64,000 nt of DNA from Granulicella sp. L56 (lineage in GTDB: Bacteria; Acidobacteriota; Terriglobia; Terriglobales; Acidobacteriaceae), in assembly GCF_009765835.1 (NCBI RefSeq), contig NZ_LMUS01000006.1:1570438-1634437 (forward strand), given 5' to 3'. A model generated the notes under the pieces. That model did no database searches. It was not told the DNA's origin and worked only from the letters and a program-made list of their open reading frames with translations. This document shows positions 32,862 through 41,761 of the stretch, piece after piece (position 1 is the first letter of the stretch; each line of letters begins with the position of its first letter). The position numbers were made by a program, and so were the translations under genes.

Positions 32862-35237
32862 TCAATGAGCTTCCGGCATCGAAAAAGGCCGCGCCGCCAC
32901 CGAGGTCGCCCACGTCTTATTCGGCGTGCTGCCCATCACAAACCGCAGCTCGCCTCCACGAACGATCTCCTCCTGCCGCAGAAAACTGCGCGTCAGCGGC
33001 TTGCCGTTCAAACTCACGCTCTCCACATAAGGATGGCTCGCACTCAACCCCTCCGCCACCACCTCGAACTTCTTTCCGTTCGGCAGATTGATCGTGGCCC
33101 GCTCCACAAACGGCCGCCCGATCACATACTCATTCGACGCCGGAGCCACCGGATAGAACCCCATCCCGGTAAAGAGCAGCCACGCCGACATCTGCCCCAG
33201 ATCGTCGTTGCCCACCAGCCCATCGGGAGCAGGCCGGTACTGGCTCTCCACAATCTGGCCCAGCCGCTCCTGCGTCCGCCACGGCTCGCCCGCGTAGTCG
33301 TAAAGATACGCGAGATGATGGCTCGGCTCATTGCCGTGGACATACTGCCCAATCAACCCCGCCATGTCCTCCACATCCGCATACTGCTTCGGATCGACCT
33401 TCGCGTCGAACATCGCGTCGAGCTTCGCCACCAGCTTCTGGTCGCCGCCCAGCAACCGAATCATCCCCGCCTCGTCCTGCGGCTCGTACCACGAGTACTG
33501 CCACGCATTGCCCTCGGTAAAGCCGCTGTCCGCGCCCGCTCGCGCCGGGTCGAACGGCTCGCGATAACTTCCATCCGCCAGCCGCGGACGAACAAATCCG
33601 ACCTTGGGATCGAAGACATTCTTCCAGTTCTCCGCACGCTTCTCGAACCGCTCGGCGACATCGTTCCGCCCCAGCTTCCGCGCCATCCGCGCAATCGTCC
33701 AGTCGTCGAACGCATATTCCATCGTCTGCGAAGTTGCCTCTCCATGCGAGCCGGGAGCACCACCATCCACCGGCACATAGCCCAGCTTCATGTACTCGCC
33801 CAGATGCCCATACGGTGCATACGTCGCCGTAGCCACCATCGCGTCCAGCGCCTTGTTCGCGTCGAAGCCGCCGATGCCCTTCATATACGCATCCGCAATC
33901 TCCGGCACCGCATGATAGCCAATCATGCACCACGTCTCGATCCCCTGAAACTGCCACACCGGCAGCATCCCGAACGGACTCTCCTGCTGCGAAGCCAGCA
34001 TCGACCGCACCAGATCGCTGGTGCGCGCCTGCGGCTCAATCAGTGTCATCAACGGCTGCTCCGCGCGATAGGTGTCCCACAACGACAGGCTCGAGACAAA
34101 CTGAAACCCCTGCGCCCGATGCACCTGGTTGTCCGGCCCGCGATAGCTCCCGTCCACATCCATCGACAGGCTCGGAGCCAGCAGAGCATGATAGAGCGCC
34201 GTATAAAGATTCTTCCGCATCGCCGGCTCGGCCTCGAAGCTCACCACGCTTAGCGCCTTCTCCCACGCCGCCCGCGCCGTCGCATGAACAGCGTCGAAGT
34301 CGAAGCCCGGAACCTCTGCGTCGAGATTCGCAATCGCGCCGTCTTCGCTCACCGGCGAGATCGCAACCTTCACCACCAGCGGCCCGCTCAGCTTGCCAAA
34401 GTCGAACGTGGCGATCAGCCCGCGGCCCTCTATCGACTGCGTATTCTCCGGCGTATCCCCTGGTGTCTTGAAGCCCTTGTACTCCACCGGCAGGGGCTCA
34501 CGGTCCACCAGTGCGTGCCCAGTCACAGGCCGCGAAAACCGCATCGCAAAATAAAGCTGCCGCCCCGGAGCCCACCCCCGCGTCTCGCGCATCCCCGTCA
34601 CCGTGCCGTCCTTGCGAAGGCGGACCCGCGACCACAGCACCTTGCCGGGATAGTTATAGATCGACGACCGCATATCCAGCAGCAGGTGCGCCTCCCGGTC
34701 CGCCGGAAACGTGTAGCGATGCACGCCCACCCGCGCCGTCGCCGTCAACTCTGCACGAACGCCGTAGTCGCTCAGCGTCACCGCATAGTACCCCGGCGCA
34801 GCCTTCTCGGTCGTATGGCTAAACCGCGACCGATAGCCCGAGAGCGGTTTGTCTACATCGCCCGGCTCCAGCCGAACCTCTCCCGCAATTGGCTGAATCA
34901 GAAAGTCGCCAAGGTCCGAGTGCCCCGCCCCTGAAAAGTGCGTCTCCGAAAAGCCAAGGATGCTCGAGTCCTCGTAGCGATACCCGGCAGCCCACTTATA
35001 GCTGTGTTTGAAATTGTTGATCTGCGTATCCGGGCTAAGCTGCACCATGCCAAACGGCACCGTCGCCCCCGGAAAGGTATGTCCATCGGCCCCAGTGCCA
35101 ATCAACGGATCGACCGAATCATAGCCGCTCGACTGCGCCGCAGCACGTCCCCACGCAGGCAACGCAACTAACGCAATCGTCAAAAAGCCGACACAAACAG
35201 AACGCACAGACATCCGGGCAAACGCACCATTAACCAT
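32862..35237 (-). CDS. GH92 family alpha-mannosidase-type glycoside hydrolase, secreted
   Basis: The protein has 791 residues. Family GH92 enzymes are calcium-dependent exo-acting alpha-mannosidases. The signal peptide is about SVRSVCVGFLTIALVALPAW with cleavage after RAAAQ. The mature start YDSVDPLIGTGADGHTFPG, followed by ATVPFGMVQLSPDT, is the GH92 opening; further blocks are GFSETHFSGAGHSDLGDFL, WQFQGIETWCMIGYHA, HGNEPSHHLAYLYDYAG and the active-site GNDDLGQMSAWLLFTGMGFYP. The start could be ATG 35237 or ATG 35213; both keep the leader. The likely role is releasing mannose from glycans outside the inner membrane. No neighbouring sugar transport genes are seen. Confidence 0.94.
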   Translation of the reverse strand: MVNGAFARMSVRSVCVGFLTIALVALPAWGRAAAQSSGYDSVDPLIGTGADGHTFPGATVPFGMVQLSPDTQINNFKHSYKWAAGYRYEDSSILGFSETHFSGAGHSDLGDFLIQPIAGEVRLEPGDVDKPLSGYRSRFSHTTEKAAPGYYAVTLSDYGVRAELTATARVGVHRYTFPADREAHLLLDMRSSIYNYPGKVLWSRVRLRKDGTVTGMRETRGWAPGRQLYFAMRFSRPVTGHALVDREPLPVEYKGFKTPGDTPENTQSIEGRGLIATFDFGKLSGPLVVKVAISPVSEDGAIANLDAEVPGFDFDAVHATARAAWEKALSVVSFEAEPAMRKNLYTALYHALLAPSLSMDVDGSYRGPDNQVHRAQGFQFVSSLSLWDTYRAEQPLMTLIEPQARTSDLVRSMLASQQESPFGMLPVWQFQGIETWCMIGYHAVPEIADAYMKGIGGFDANKALDAMVATATYAPYGHLGEYMKLGYVPVDGGAPGSHGEATSQTMEYAFDDWTIARMARKLGRNDVAERFEKRAENWKNVFDPKVGFVRPRLADGSYREPFDPARAGADSGFTEGNAWQYSWYEPQDEAGMIRLLGGDQKLVAKLDAMFDAKVDPKQYADVEDMAGLIGQYVHGNEPSHHLAYLYDYAGEPWRTQERLGQIVESQYRPAPDGLVGNDDLGQMSAWLLFTGMGFYPVAPASNEYVIGRPFVERATINLPNGKKFEVVAEGLSASHPYVESVSLNGKPLTRSFLRQEEIVRGGELRFVMGSTPNKTWATSVAARPFSMPEAH

Positions 35238-35409
35238 GCCATCGATTGTCGCAGCAGATCGCGGCCCAGTACCTGCACTTCAGCAAAATTGTCTTGGCAG
35301 CAATTCAGGCGAAAAAGAAATTTAGGAGCCTGTTCAAATCTCAAAACATCAAGGATTACTTCCCAGAAGCCGACTTGCCGGTACTGATCCCAGTGCAGCA
35401 TTCGGGAGA

Positions 35410-35700
35410 TTAATGTCCGTCAATGAAGAGAGAAAGATAGCTAAGCAGGAGGAGCGCGATGCTGCCGAGAATGAGGCGCCGGCGCCACTGATTCGCAAAG
35501 GTAGAAAACAGGAACGCTAACGCCGAGGCGCATAGTGCTGCTGTGACCGCGAAAAAATTCCACGAGTTCGAGTACCCTCCATGACCGTCCGCAATGAGTG
35601 GAAACGGATGCGCCAAAGCCAATACTGCTGCCGGTAAAGCTAGGGCGATTGTCACGAGGGAAAGCCAAGAACACCATACTCTTAGTTTTGAGAGCGGCAC
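35410..35700 (-). CDS. Small membrane protein, unknown function
   Basis: The protein has 96 residues and three hydrophobic segments at about 10-30, 48-66 and 75-92; it ends LLLLSYLSLFIDGH. The GTG start at 35700 has GGAGGGTGTAG directly upstream, a strong site that supports a real gene. I do not recognise the family. It stands alone between the GH92 gene and a 563-base gene-free region. No further gene is visible in 35238-35409. Confidence 0.6.
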   Translation of the reverse strand: MPLSKLRVWCSWLSLVTIALALPAAVLALAHPFPLIADGHGGYSNSWNFFAVTAALCASALAFLFSTFANQWRRRLILGSIALLLLSYLSLFIDGH

Positions 35701-35835
35701 CTACACCCTCCACAACTGCCAGTTTATTGATTTCGGCGTTCTTATTCGAATCGGTCCCGATAAACGCCGATCCGTTGAGCGAAGCATAGCTTATCAATTT
35801 CACTACTGGATGCGTTATTTGTCACACTTGCCGTT

Positions 35836-35930
35836 GCAGCTAAGTACAGCGAGGCTTCAGCCTCGCGCCTCAATTAAACCGCCGCGAAGCGGCTTCCACT
35901 CTGCCGAAAGCCGGAGTGAAGGCGAAGCAG
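35836..35930. repeat. Family C repeat, copy 1
   Basis: It opens GTTGCAGCTAAGTACAGC, then hairpins GCGAGGC/GCCTCGC (35849-35866) and GCCGC/GCGGC (35881-35893), and ends GGAGTGAAGGCGAAGC. The second copy is at 55034-55136. It sits in the 563-base gap 35701-36263, which holds no gene; the rest of the gap is AT-rich. Confidence 0.8.
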
Positions 35931-36161
35931 AAACGACAGATTTAATCGCCTTTGCCTCGCCCAAATCAGCCCCAGCCTCAAAATTCCGGCAAAATTCCTG
36001 TCAAGCGCCCACCCTTCCCGACAACTCAAATAACCCAAACAAAAGAAACAACTTAAACCCAAAAAATATAGTCCCAAAACCTGCAAAACAGTTTCCGTCG
36101 ATTCGCTAAAATAGAAACAGCAAAAGAAAAAGTCCAGCCAAACGCTGGGCCTAACTTGTTT

Positions 36162-36236
36162 AGAAAGAAGACTTTGCCTATAAGACACAAAGAATGAAGA
36201 CTTTGCAGAATTTACCTAATAGAATCAAGACTTTGC
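36162..36236. repeat. Three 16-bp direct repeats at about 30-bp spacing
   Basis: AGAANNAAGACTTTGC occurs at 36162-36177, 36191-36206 and 36221-36236; start-to-start distances are 29 and 30 bases, about three DNA turns. The spacers are 13 and 14 bases and differ. The array lies in AT-rich DNA just past the stop codon of the Gfo/Idh gene. Confidence 0.75.
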
Positions 36237-36263
36237 GACCAAAGTACCCCAGGGGGTGTACCC

Positions 36264-37292
36264 CTAAAGTCCGGTCCGCACGGCATGTTCCGCAATCGCC
36301 CGATTGATCTCCAGCGCCAACGCCAGCGCAGCGCGCCCATCCTCGCCCGAGACCACCGGAACCGAACGCTCCCGCACCGCCGCCAGAAACGACTCAATCT
36401 CCAACCGCAGCGGCTCGCCCTGCTCCACCGCGACCTTGCTCAGCGAGAGGCCCGCCGAAGGATGCTGCCCCGCAGCCTGCGCCAAAGCCGCAAGCTGAGC
36501 CGGGTCCATGCCAGCCGCAGCGGCGACATCGATCAGCAACAAATCCTGCCGCGCAAAGTCGAGCGAGAGATACTGATGCGGCTGAAAGAAGCGCAGCTTC
36601 CGCACCCGCTCCGTGCTCACGCGGCTGGCGGTAAAGTTAGCGACACAGCCGTTCTCGAACTCCAGTCGAACATTGGCGATATCCACCTTGTTCGATAACA
36701 CCGGCAAACCCACCGCACGCACCTCGCGCACCGGCGAAGCCACCAGGCTCAGCACGATATCCAGATCGTGGATCATCAGGTCGAGCACAACATCCACATC
36801 GAGCGACCGCGGCGTAAAGATGCTCAGGCGGTGCGCCTCAAAGAACATAGGCCGGTGCAGATGCCGTCGCGCCGCGGTCACCGCAGGATTGAACCGCTCC
36901 AGATGCCCAGCCTGCACGATGCGGCCATGCATCCGCGCCAACTCCAGAATTCTGTCAGCATCGGCGAGGTTCGCGGCCAGCGGCTTTTCCACCAGCAGAT
37001 CGACGCCCGCAGCCAGCAAAGGCTCCGCCGCCGTGGCATGATGCACCGTAGGCACGCAGACCGAAGCAGCATCGAGCCTGCACCCCGAACTCAGGCAGGC
37101 AGCAACGCTGTCAAACGCAGGCACGCCAAATTTAGTCGCAGCCTCAGCCGCAACCGCAGCATTCTGATCGACAACGGCAACAAGCTGAACCTCGTGGCCT
37201 GCATCCTGAAGCTCGCGGTAGACGCGGAGATGGTTGCGCCCGAAGGCTCCCGCCCCGACGACAGCGACACGCAGTGGACTCGTACCCGCCAC
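36264..37292 (-). CDS. Gfo/Idh/MocA family NAD(P)-dependent oxidoreductase
   Basis: The protein has 342 residues. The N-terminal Rossmann domain begins RVAVVGAGAFGRNHLRVY, with SVCVPTVHHATAAEPLL and the family lysine in VDLLVEKPLA. The block IVQAGHLERFNPAV resembles that of UDP-N-acetylglucosamine 3-dehydrogenases (GnnA type), which supply amino-linked lipid A; this is a weak hint only, as no aminotransferase or lpx gene is adjacent. The ATG directly abuts the stop codon of the small gene at 37293-37499, so the two are coupled. Confidence 0.88.
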   Translation of the reverse strand: MAGTSPLRVAVVGAGAFGRNHLRVYRELQDAGHEVQLVAVVDQNAAVAAEAATKFGVPAFDSVAACLSSGCRLDAASVCVPTVHHATAAEPLLAAGVDLLVEKPLAANLADADRILELARMHGRIVQAGHLERFNPAVTAARRHLHRPMFFEAHRLSIFTPRSLDVDVVLDLMIHDLDIVLSLVASPVREVRAVGLPVLSNKVDIANVRLEFENGCVANFTASRVSTERVRKLRFFQPHQYLSLDFARQDLLLIDVAAAAGMDPAQLAALAQAAGQHPSAGLSLSKVAVEQGEPLRLEIESFLAAVRERSVPVVSGEDGRAALALALEINRAIAEHAVRTGL

Positions 37293-37499
37293 TTATTTGA
37301 TAGGCGCTTCGACAGCCTGGCGGCAACGCGCATACAGTTCGAGCAGGTGAGTCACCTGGTCATCTGGCTTCGCCGTAGCCGCCACGCCAAAGCCGGTGGC
37401 CCCAGCCCCTTTGCTGCCGACATTGGCCTGTGCAGCGACAAACTTCAGCAGATCGAGCGCGATATCTTCCGTGCGCCGCGCCGTTGTGGTGGATTCCAT
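37293..37499 (-). CDS. Small protein of unknown function, upstream partner of the Gfo/Idh gene
   Basis: The protein has 68 residues, is soluble, and is Ala-rich, with a helical C-terminus (DDQVTHLLELYARCRQAVEA). GAGGG lies eight bases before the ATG at 37499; a second ATG at 37514 has a weaker site. Its stop codon touches the ATG of the Gfo/Idh gene, so translation is very probably coupled. The start ESTTTARRTEDIALDLLKFV with a Gly/Ala-rich middle (GSKGAGATGFGVAA) does not resemble a family I know. A role as a small accessory subunit is possible but not shown. Confidence 0.6.
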   Translation of the reverse strand: MESTTTARRTEDIALDLLKFVAAQANVGSKGAGATGFGVAATAKPDDQVTHLLELYARCRQAVEAPIK

Positions 37500-37589
37500 G
37501 AACTCGTCCCTCATTTCTCTTTAGCCGATCTTAATTGCCCATGAGACAAGGCGCAAATGAAGCTGATACTTTTGCGCCACAAAAAACCG

Positions 37590-37639
37590 TACGTCATCTC
37601 GACCGGAGCGCAGCGGAGTGGAGAGACCCCTGTATTTCG
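37590..37639 (+). repeat. Family A structured repeat, copy R6 (short form), overlapping the 3' end of alr
   Basis: ACGTCATCTCGACCGGAGCG through GGAGAGACCCCTGTATTTCG. Read on the minus strand it encodes the last 15 residues and the stop codon of alanine racemase. Confidence 0.9.
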
Positions 37640-38841
37640 CCTTTGTCTCTCTTTACCAACCGCGACGCCGCCCTCATACCGCACACAATCTCATACGCAA
37701 TCGTATGCGCCAGCCGAGCATGATCGTCCGCCGTCATGCCATCTCCCAGCAGCACCACCTCATCGCCTACGCTCACGCCGGAGATCTCCGTCACATCGAC
37801 CATCGTAAGATTCATCGAGACCCGACCAACGATCATCGCCCGCTGCCCGCCAATCATCACCCAGCCGCCCGTCGCAGCATCCGATCCCGAGAGTTCGCGC
37901 CGCAATCCATCTGCATATCCAACCGGCAACAGCGCCAGCCGCATCGGCCTCTGCGCTGTAAAGACCGCGTTATAGCCCACCGTGTCGCCAGCCTCGACCT
38001 CGCGCACGCCGATCACGCGCGTCTTCCACGCCATTACCGGCCGAAGCTCAGGCTCGACCATCGCCTCACCGCCTTCAACCGGCAGGCAATATCCATAAAG
38101 CGCAATGCCGGTTCGAACCATCGCCCCCCCACCAGCACTTGAAGCAACTTCACGCAGCCACACCAGCGAGCCGCGATCATTCTCGCTCACCGCGCTGTTA
38201 TCGACCGTTGAAGAGTTACCCGCATGAACCCAAACCGGACGCAGCCCAGACGCAGCAACCTCTGCCATCGCCTGCTCAAACCGTTCCCGCTGCTTGAGCG
38301 TCAGCGGCGAGTCCGCAACCTCCGCCGAGGCGAAGTGCGTCATCACGCCATCCAGCCTCAGGCTCGGCTGCGCAGCCAGCCAAGTCAGCAACTCGAGCAG
38401 CTCGTCACCCGGCGCAACACCCTGCCGCGCCATTCCTGTATCAATCTCCAGATGCAACGCCAGCGGCTCCGCACCCTGCCGCGCAACCGCCTCAGCGAGC
38501 CACTCCATCTGCTGCCACGTCCACACCACCGGAGTCAGCCCGTGGTGCACAACAGCCTCGGCATCCTCTTCGAGCAGCCCCGACATCACCAGAATCTTCG
38601 GCTGCTGCTCTGCCGCAACTCCAGCCAGCGATGCACGAACGGCCACGCCCTCTTCGGCATCCGTAACTCCAAGCCACTCCACTCCGGCATTGGCCAACAC
38701 CGGAGCGCACACCTTCGCCCCATGGCCATAAGCATCGGCCTTGATGACCGCCATCACCGCCACGTCGTCGCCAGCAACCCTGGCAAGCGCGGCGTAATTT
38801 GCAAGCAACCGCTCTTCGGAGATCTCCACCCAACTCTTCAC
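37594..38841 (-). CDS. alr: Alanine racemase with a repeat-encoded C-terminal tail
   Basis: The protein has 415 residues and makes D-alanine for peptidoglycan using PLP. The PLP lysine is Lys34 in AVIKADAYGHG; the opposing catalytic Tyr is Tyr290 in AGDTVGYNAVF; the substrate-binding VSMNLTMVDVT and LLGDGMTADDHA blocks are intact. The natural C-terminus should end near YEIVCGMRAASR. The chain continues into family A repeat R6, which supplies GEIQGSLHSAALRSR and the stop codon. It is therefore longer at the tail than usual, probably because the original stop was lost when the repeat arrived. The N-terminus MKSWVEISEERL is normal. Confidence 0.95.
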   Translation of the reverse strand: MKSWVEISEERLLANYAALARVAGDDVAVMAVIKADAYGHGAKVCAPVLANAGVEWLGVTDAEEGVAVRASLAGVAAEQQPKILVMSGLLEEDAEAVVHHGLTPVVWTWQQMEWLAEAVARQGAEPLALHLEIDTGMARQGVAPGDELLELLTWLAAQPSLRLDGVMTHFASAEVADSPLTLKQRERFEQAMAEVAASGLRPVWVHAGNSSTVDNSAVSENDRGSLVWLREVASSAGGGAMVRTGIALYGYCLPVEGGEAMVEPELRPVMAWKTRVIGVREVEAGDTVGYNAVFTAQRPMRLALLPVGYADGLRRELSGSDAATGGWVMIGGQRAMIVGRVSMNLTMVDVTEISGVSVGDEVVLLGDGMTADDHARLAHTIAYEIVCGMRAASRLVKRDKGEIQGSLHSAALRSR

Positions 38842-38880
38842 AACTCTTATCCTAACCGCCGCTCGCAGCGCCTAATTATC

Positions 38881-39609
38881 CTAATTGGCGCCCGTCACCA
38901 ACCCTTGACGACCCGGCAGCCGCTCATCCTTCGGCGTCGCTGCGCGGATAAAATCATCAAGCGTCTGCCCTTTGCGCAGGACGAAGGTGCGCTCCAGCAC
39001 CAGCACGTCCTCCATGCGGTCGATGCGAAAGGCACGGAAGTCGTTGCGCAGCTCGCACCACGAGGCCAGCGTCCACACACCGCTCCAGAACGCAAGCGCC
39101 AGCGGACGCACCGCGCGGTTGCTGCGCTCGCCGTCTTCGCGCGCATAGCCAAACTCGATGGCGCGTTTTGCAATGCAGGCCGCATGCAAGGTGTCGATCC
39201 GTTCGCGCAGATGCTGCGCCATATGAAATCCACCCGGTGCAAACAACAAAATGGAGTCGAGATCATTTCGCAACTCTGCTGGCAGCACAGCCTCAATCCG
39301 TTGCAGCGCTTGATTAGCCGCAACAACATTCTCCGCCCCACCCCACGCCTTCACCAGCCGCATGCCCAGCACCAGCGCCGTCAGCTCGCTGCGCGTAAAC
39401 ATCAGCGGAGGCAGGTCATGGTCACGCCGCAGCGTATAGCCAACCCCGGCTTCACCCTCAATCGGCATCCCCGAAAGCTGAAGGTCCTGAATATCGCGAT
39501 AGATGGTGCGCTGCGAGACCTGCAGCTTCTCGGCCAGCTTCTGCGCCGTAAGCAAACGGCCGAGGCGCAGAAACTGCACGATGCGGAAGAGTCTGTCAGC
39601 ACGTCGCAT
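38881..39609 (-). CDS. YafY-type regulator with HTH and WYL domains
   Basis: The protein has 242 residues. The N-terminal HTH is RADRLFRIVQFLRLGRLLTA followed by LAEKLQVSQRTIYRDIQDL, the DeoR/HTH_11-like motif with the RTIYRDI recognition helix. A central linker and a C-terminal WYL-type domain follow (AIEFGYARED, RPLALAFWSGVWTLASWCELR), in which the WYL triplet is changed to WTL. Such proteins usually sense ligands or nucleic acid. ATG 39609 gives the standard MRRADRLF start; it lies ten bases past the VOC stop codon, so the two are co-transcribed. Confidence 0.9.
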   Translation of the reverse strand: MRRADRLFRIVQFLRLGRLLTAQKLAEKLQVSQRTIYRDIQDLQLSGMPIEGEAGVGYTLRRDHDLPPLMFTRSELTALVLGMRLVKAWGGAENVVAANQALQRIEAVLPAELRNDLDSILLFAPGGFHMAQHLRERIDTLHAACIAKRAIEFGYAREDGERSNRAVRPLALAFWSGVWTLASWCELRNDFRAFRIDRMEDVLVLERTFVLRKGQTLDDFIRAATPKDERLPGRQGLVTGAN

Positions 39610-39619
39610 AAGTGTGATC

Positions 39620-40003
39620 CTAGTGCGAGTGCAGACCGACGTGATTGCCTTCGGTATCGCGAAGGCAGGCAAAGTGGCCGTATCCGCCGGGAACCTCGGT
39701 CTTGGGCATCAGCACAAGACCACCCGCGCTGGGTACGCGTGCGAGCACGGCATCCAGATCGCCGTCGCAGTTCAGGTAGACCATCGGCCCGGTCGCGCCC
39801 GGTTTGTGGAACACCCGCTTCACCAGCGTTCCGCCGGTTCCTGATTGATCGACGGGGAAGAGAGACATGGGAACACCCATGTTTTCGCGCCGCATCTTCT
39901 CTCCCAGCAAAGTCTCGTAAAAGGTCGTGGCACGGTCCAGATCTGCGCAAGGGATCTCGAACCAGTTGATTGCATTCTGGCGAACTGTCGTCGTGTTGCT
40001 CAT
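39620..40003 (-). CDS. VOC (glyoxalase/bleomycin-resistance fold) family protein
   Basis: The protein has 127 residues and two beta-alpha-beta-beta-beta units: INWFEIPCADLDRATTFYETLLG at about 10-32 and VYLNCDGDLDAVLARVPSAGG at about 73-93, ending ACLRDTEGNHVGLHSH. One metal ligand may be the Glu of DTEGNHVGLHS. A GAGGAGAGCGAC ribosome site fixes the ATG at 40003. It is the first gene of a two-gene unit with a YafY-type regulator, a pairing frequently seen for VOC and DUF proteins. The ligand is unknown. Confidence 0.9.
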   Translation of the reverse strand: MSNTTTVRQNAINWFEIPCADLDRATTFYETLLGEKMRRENMGVPMSLFPVDQSGTGGTLVKRVFHKPGATGPMVYLNCDGDLDAVLARVPSAGGLVLMPKTEVPGGYGHFACLRDTEGNHVGLHSH

Positions 40004-40197
40004 GTCGCTCTCCTCATAATTGGCTGACTTGAGACCAAGCATAGCGAGGGGCTGCTGACAGCATTATGTCAGTAGGTTTTAAAATTCGTAGGGCGAAGAT
40101 AACTCGAAACAATTCCGCCTTTTGCGCCGCTATCGCATCAACAAACTGCGCGAGCTGCTGCTCGTCATTCCACTCACCACTCAGACCAAACACAAAG

Positions 40198-40259
40198 CAC
40201 GTCATCTCGACCGAAGGCGGCGCTTTTGCCGCCGTAGCGGAGAGACCCCTGTATTTCGC
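40198..40259 (+). repeat. Family A structured repeat, copy R7 (long form)
   Basis: CACGTCATCTCGACCGAAG, perfect centre GGCGGC-GCTTTT-GCCGCC, then GGAGAGACCCCTGTATTTCG. It lies 32 bases past the dnaB stop codon; the 194 bases on to the VOC gene hold nothing else I can support. Confidence 0.9.
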
Positions 40260-40291
40260 CGTTGCTCTTCCCCTAAGCCCTTTAGCAGCAA

Positions 40292-41689
40292 TCAGTAGCC
40301 TCCGCCGCCGCCATCCCCTTGCAGATTCTCAAACCGCGTATAGTCCGCCAGATAAGCCAGATGGACGCTGCCGGTCGGGCCGTTTCTCTGCTTGGCGATG
40401 ATGATCTCCGCCTTGCCCTTCGACTCGGGGTCTTCCTCGCCGTTCTCGTCCTTGTTGTAGTAGCTGTCACGATGAATAAACGCCACCACGTCAGCATCCT
40501 GCTCAATCGAGCCCGACTCGCGCAAGTCACTCAGCATCGGCTTCTTGTCGCCGCCGCGCTGCTCGCTCGAACGCGAGAGCTGCGACAGCGCGATCACCGG
40601 AACCTTCATCTCCTTGGCCAGCGCCTTCAGCCCGCGCGACACAGACGAGACCTCCTGCGTGCGGTTCTCGAACTTCTTCTGGCTGCCGCCCGCCGAACCC
40701 GTCATCAACTGCAAATAGTCGATCACGATCAGGTCGAGCCGCCCCTCCTGCTGGTGTAGCCGCCGCGCCTTGGCGCGCATCTCGGCCAGCGTAATGCCCG
40801 GCGTGTCGTCGATAAAGAGCTTCGACTCCATCAGCCGCTCCAGCGCGGCCAACAACTTGCTCTTGTCTTCCTTGGGCAGAAATCCCGTCTGAATCTTGCG
40901 CGAATTTACCAGCGCCTCCGACGCCAGCAGACGGCGCAGCAGACTCTCTTTCGACATTTCCAGCGAGAAGACCGCAACCACCTTGCCATCGCGCACGGCT
41001 GCATTCTGCGCAATGTTGATTGCCCACGCGGTCTTGCCCATCGAAGGACGCGCCGCAATGATGATCAGTTCCGAGTCCTGCAAACCGCTGGTCATGCGGT
41101 CAAATTCGATATAGTGCGTCGCCAGGCCGGTGATCTCGCGGCCCTGCTCATACAGCTTGTCGATCGAACCGAACGACGACTTCACAATCTCGCCGATGTC
41201 CGAAAATCCACCGGTCACCGCATGTTCCGAGATCTCCATCAGCCTGCCGCTGACGTTGTTCAGTACATCCAGCGCCTCCTGGCTCTGGTCCGCCGCGTCG
41301 ATCATGCCCAGATCGCACACCGCCATCAACTGGCGCATGAGGCTCTTGTCGCGCACGATGCGGACATAGCTCTCGATGCTCAGCTTCCTCGGCAGGCCTT
41401 CGCTCAAAGACGCGAGATAGGGCAGGCCGCCAATCGAATCCAGCTCCTTGCGCTTACGCAGCTCCTCACCCACAGTGACGATATCGACCGCGTGGCCGAC
41501 CTCGGACAGGTGCAGCATGGCCGTATAGATTCTGCGGTGCGAATCCAGCGCGAAGTCGTCCGCCTTCAGCAACATCGTCGCATCGGTAATCGCCATTGGC
41601 TCAACCAGCATGGCGCCGAGAATGGTCATCTCGGCATGGAGGGAGGCGGGGCGTTCCTGCTCGCCGACGATATGAGGATAAGTAGCCAT
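40292..41689 (-). CDS. dnaB: Replicative DNA helicase
   Basis: The protein has 465 residues and is the hexameric fork helicase. The N-terminal domain (about 10-120) contains LHAEMTILGAMLVEP. The RecA-like domain has Walker A in IIAARPSMGKTAWAINIA, H1a/H2 ERLMESKLFIDDTPGITLAEM, Walker B DLIVIDYLQLM and the arginine-finger region SDLRESGSIEQDADVVAFIHR. I chose ATG 41689 (MATYPHIVGE); a TTG 24 codons upstream would add a low-complexity Ser/Asn leader. There is no intein. It is divergent from the DUF5076 gene. Confidence 0.96.
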   Translation of the reverse strand: MATYPHIVGEQERPASLHAEMTILGAMLVEPMAITDATMLLKADDFALDSHRRIYTAMLHLSEVGHAVDIVTVGEELRKRKELDSIGGLPYLASLSEGLPRKLSIESYVRIVRDKSLMRQLMAVCDLGMIDAADQSQEALDVLNNVSGRLMEISEHAVTGGFSDIGEIVKSSFGSIDKLYEQGREITGLATHYIEFDRMTSGLQDSELIIIAARPSMGKTAWAINIAQNAAVRDGKVVAVFSLEMSKESLLRRLLASEALVNSRKIQTGFLPKEDKSKLLAALERLMESKLFIDDTPGITLAEMRAKARRLHQQEGRLDLIVIDYLQLMTGSAGGSQKKFENRTQEVSSVSRGLKALAKEMKVPVIALSQLSRSSEQRGGDKKPMLSDLRESGSIEQDADVVAFIHRDSYYNKDENGEEDPESKGKAEIIIAKQRNGPTGSVHLAYLADYTRFENLQGDGGGGGY

Positions 41690-41761
41690 CGATTGATTAA
41701 TAACCTGGGGCGATGAGTTAATCACTTGGTGCGGTGAGTCTGAATTCGTTTCACTAGCCAA

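Noticed and set aside
35180-35401. A 73-codon frame upstream of the GH92 gene
   Set aside because: It overlaps the GH92 signal-peptide region in another frame and has no recognisable composition or ribosome site.
35874-36188. A 104-codon minus-strand frame
   Set aside because: Its C-terminal half is family C repeat DNA and the rest is Phe/Leu/Cys-rich noise from AT-rich sequence.
36162-36236. Possible CRISPR array
   Set aside because: Only three 16-bp repeats with 13-14-base spacers, and no cas gene in the window; too short in both repeat and spacer.
40014-40205. A 63-codon frame upstream of the VOC gene
   Set aside because: No ribosome site; it overlaps the VOC promoter region and ends without any conserved feature.
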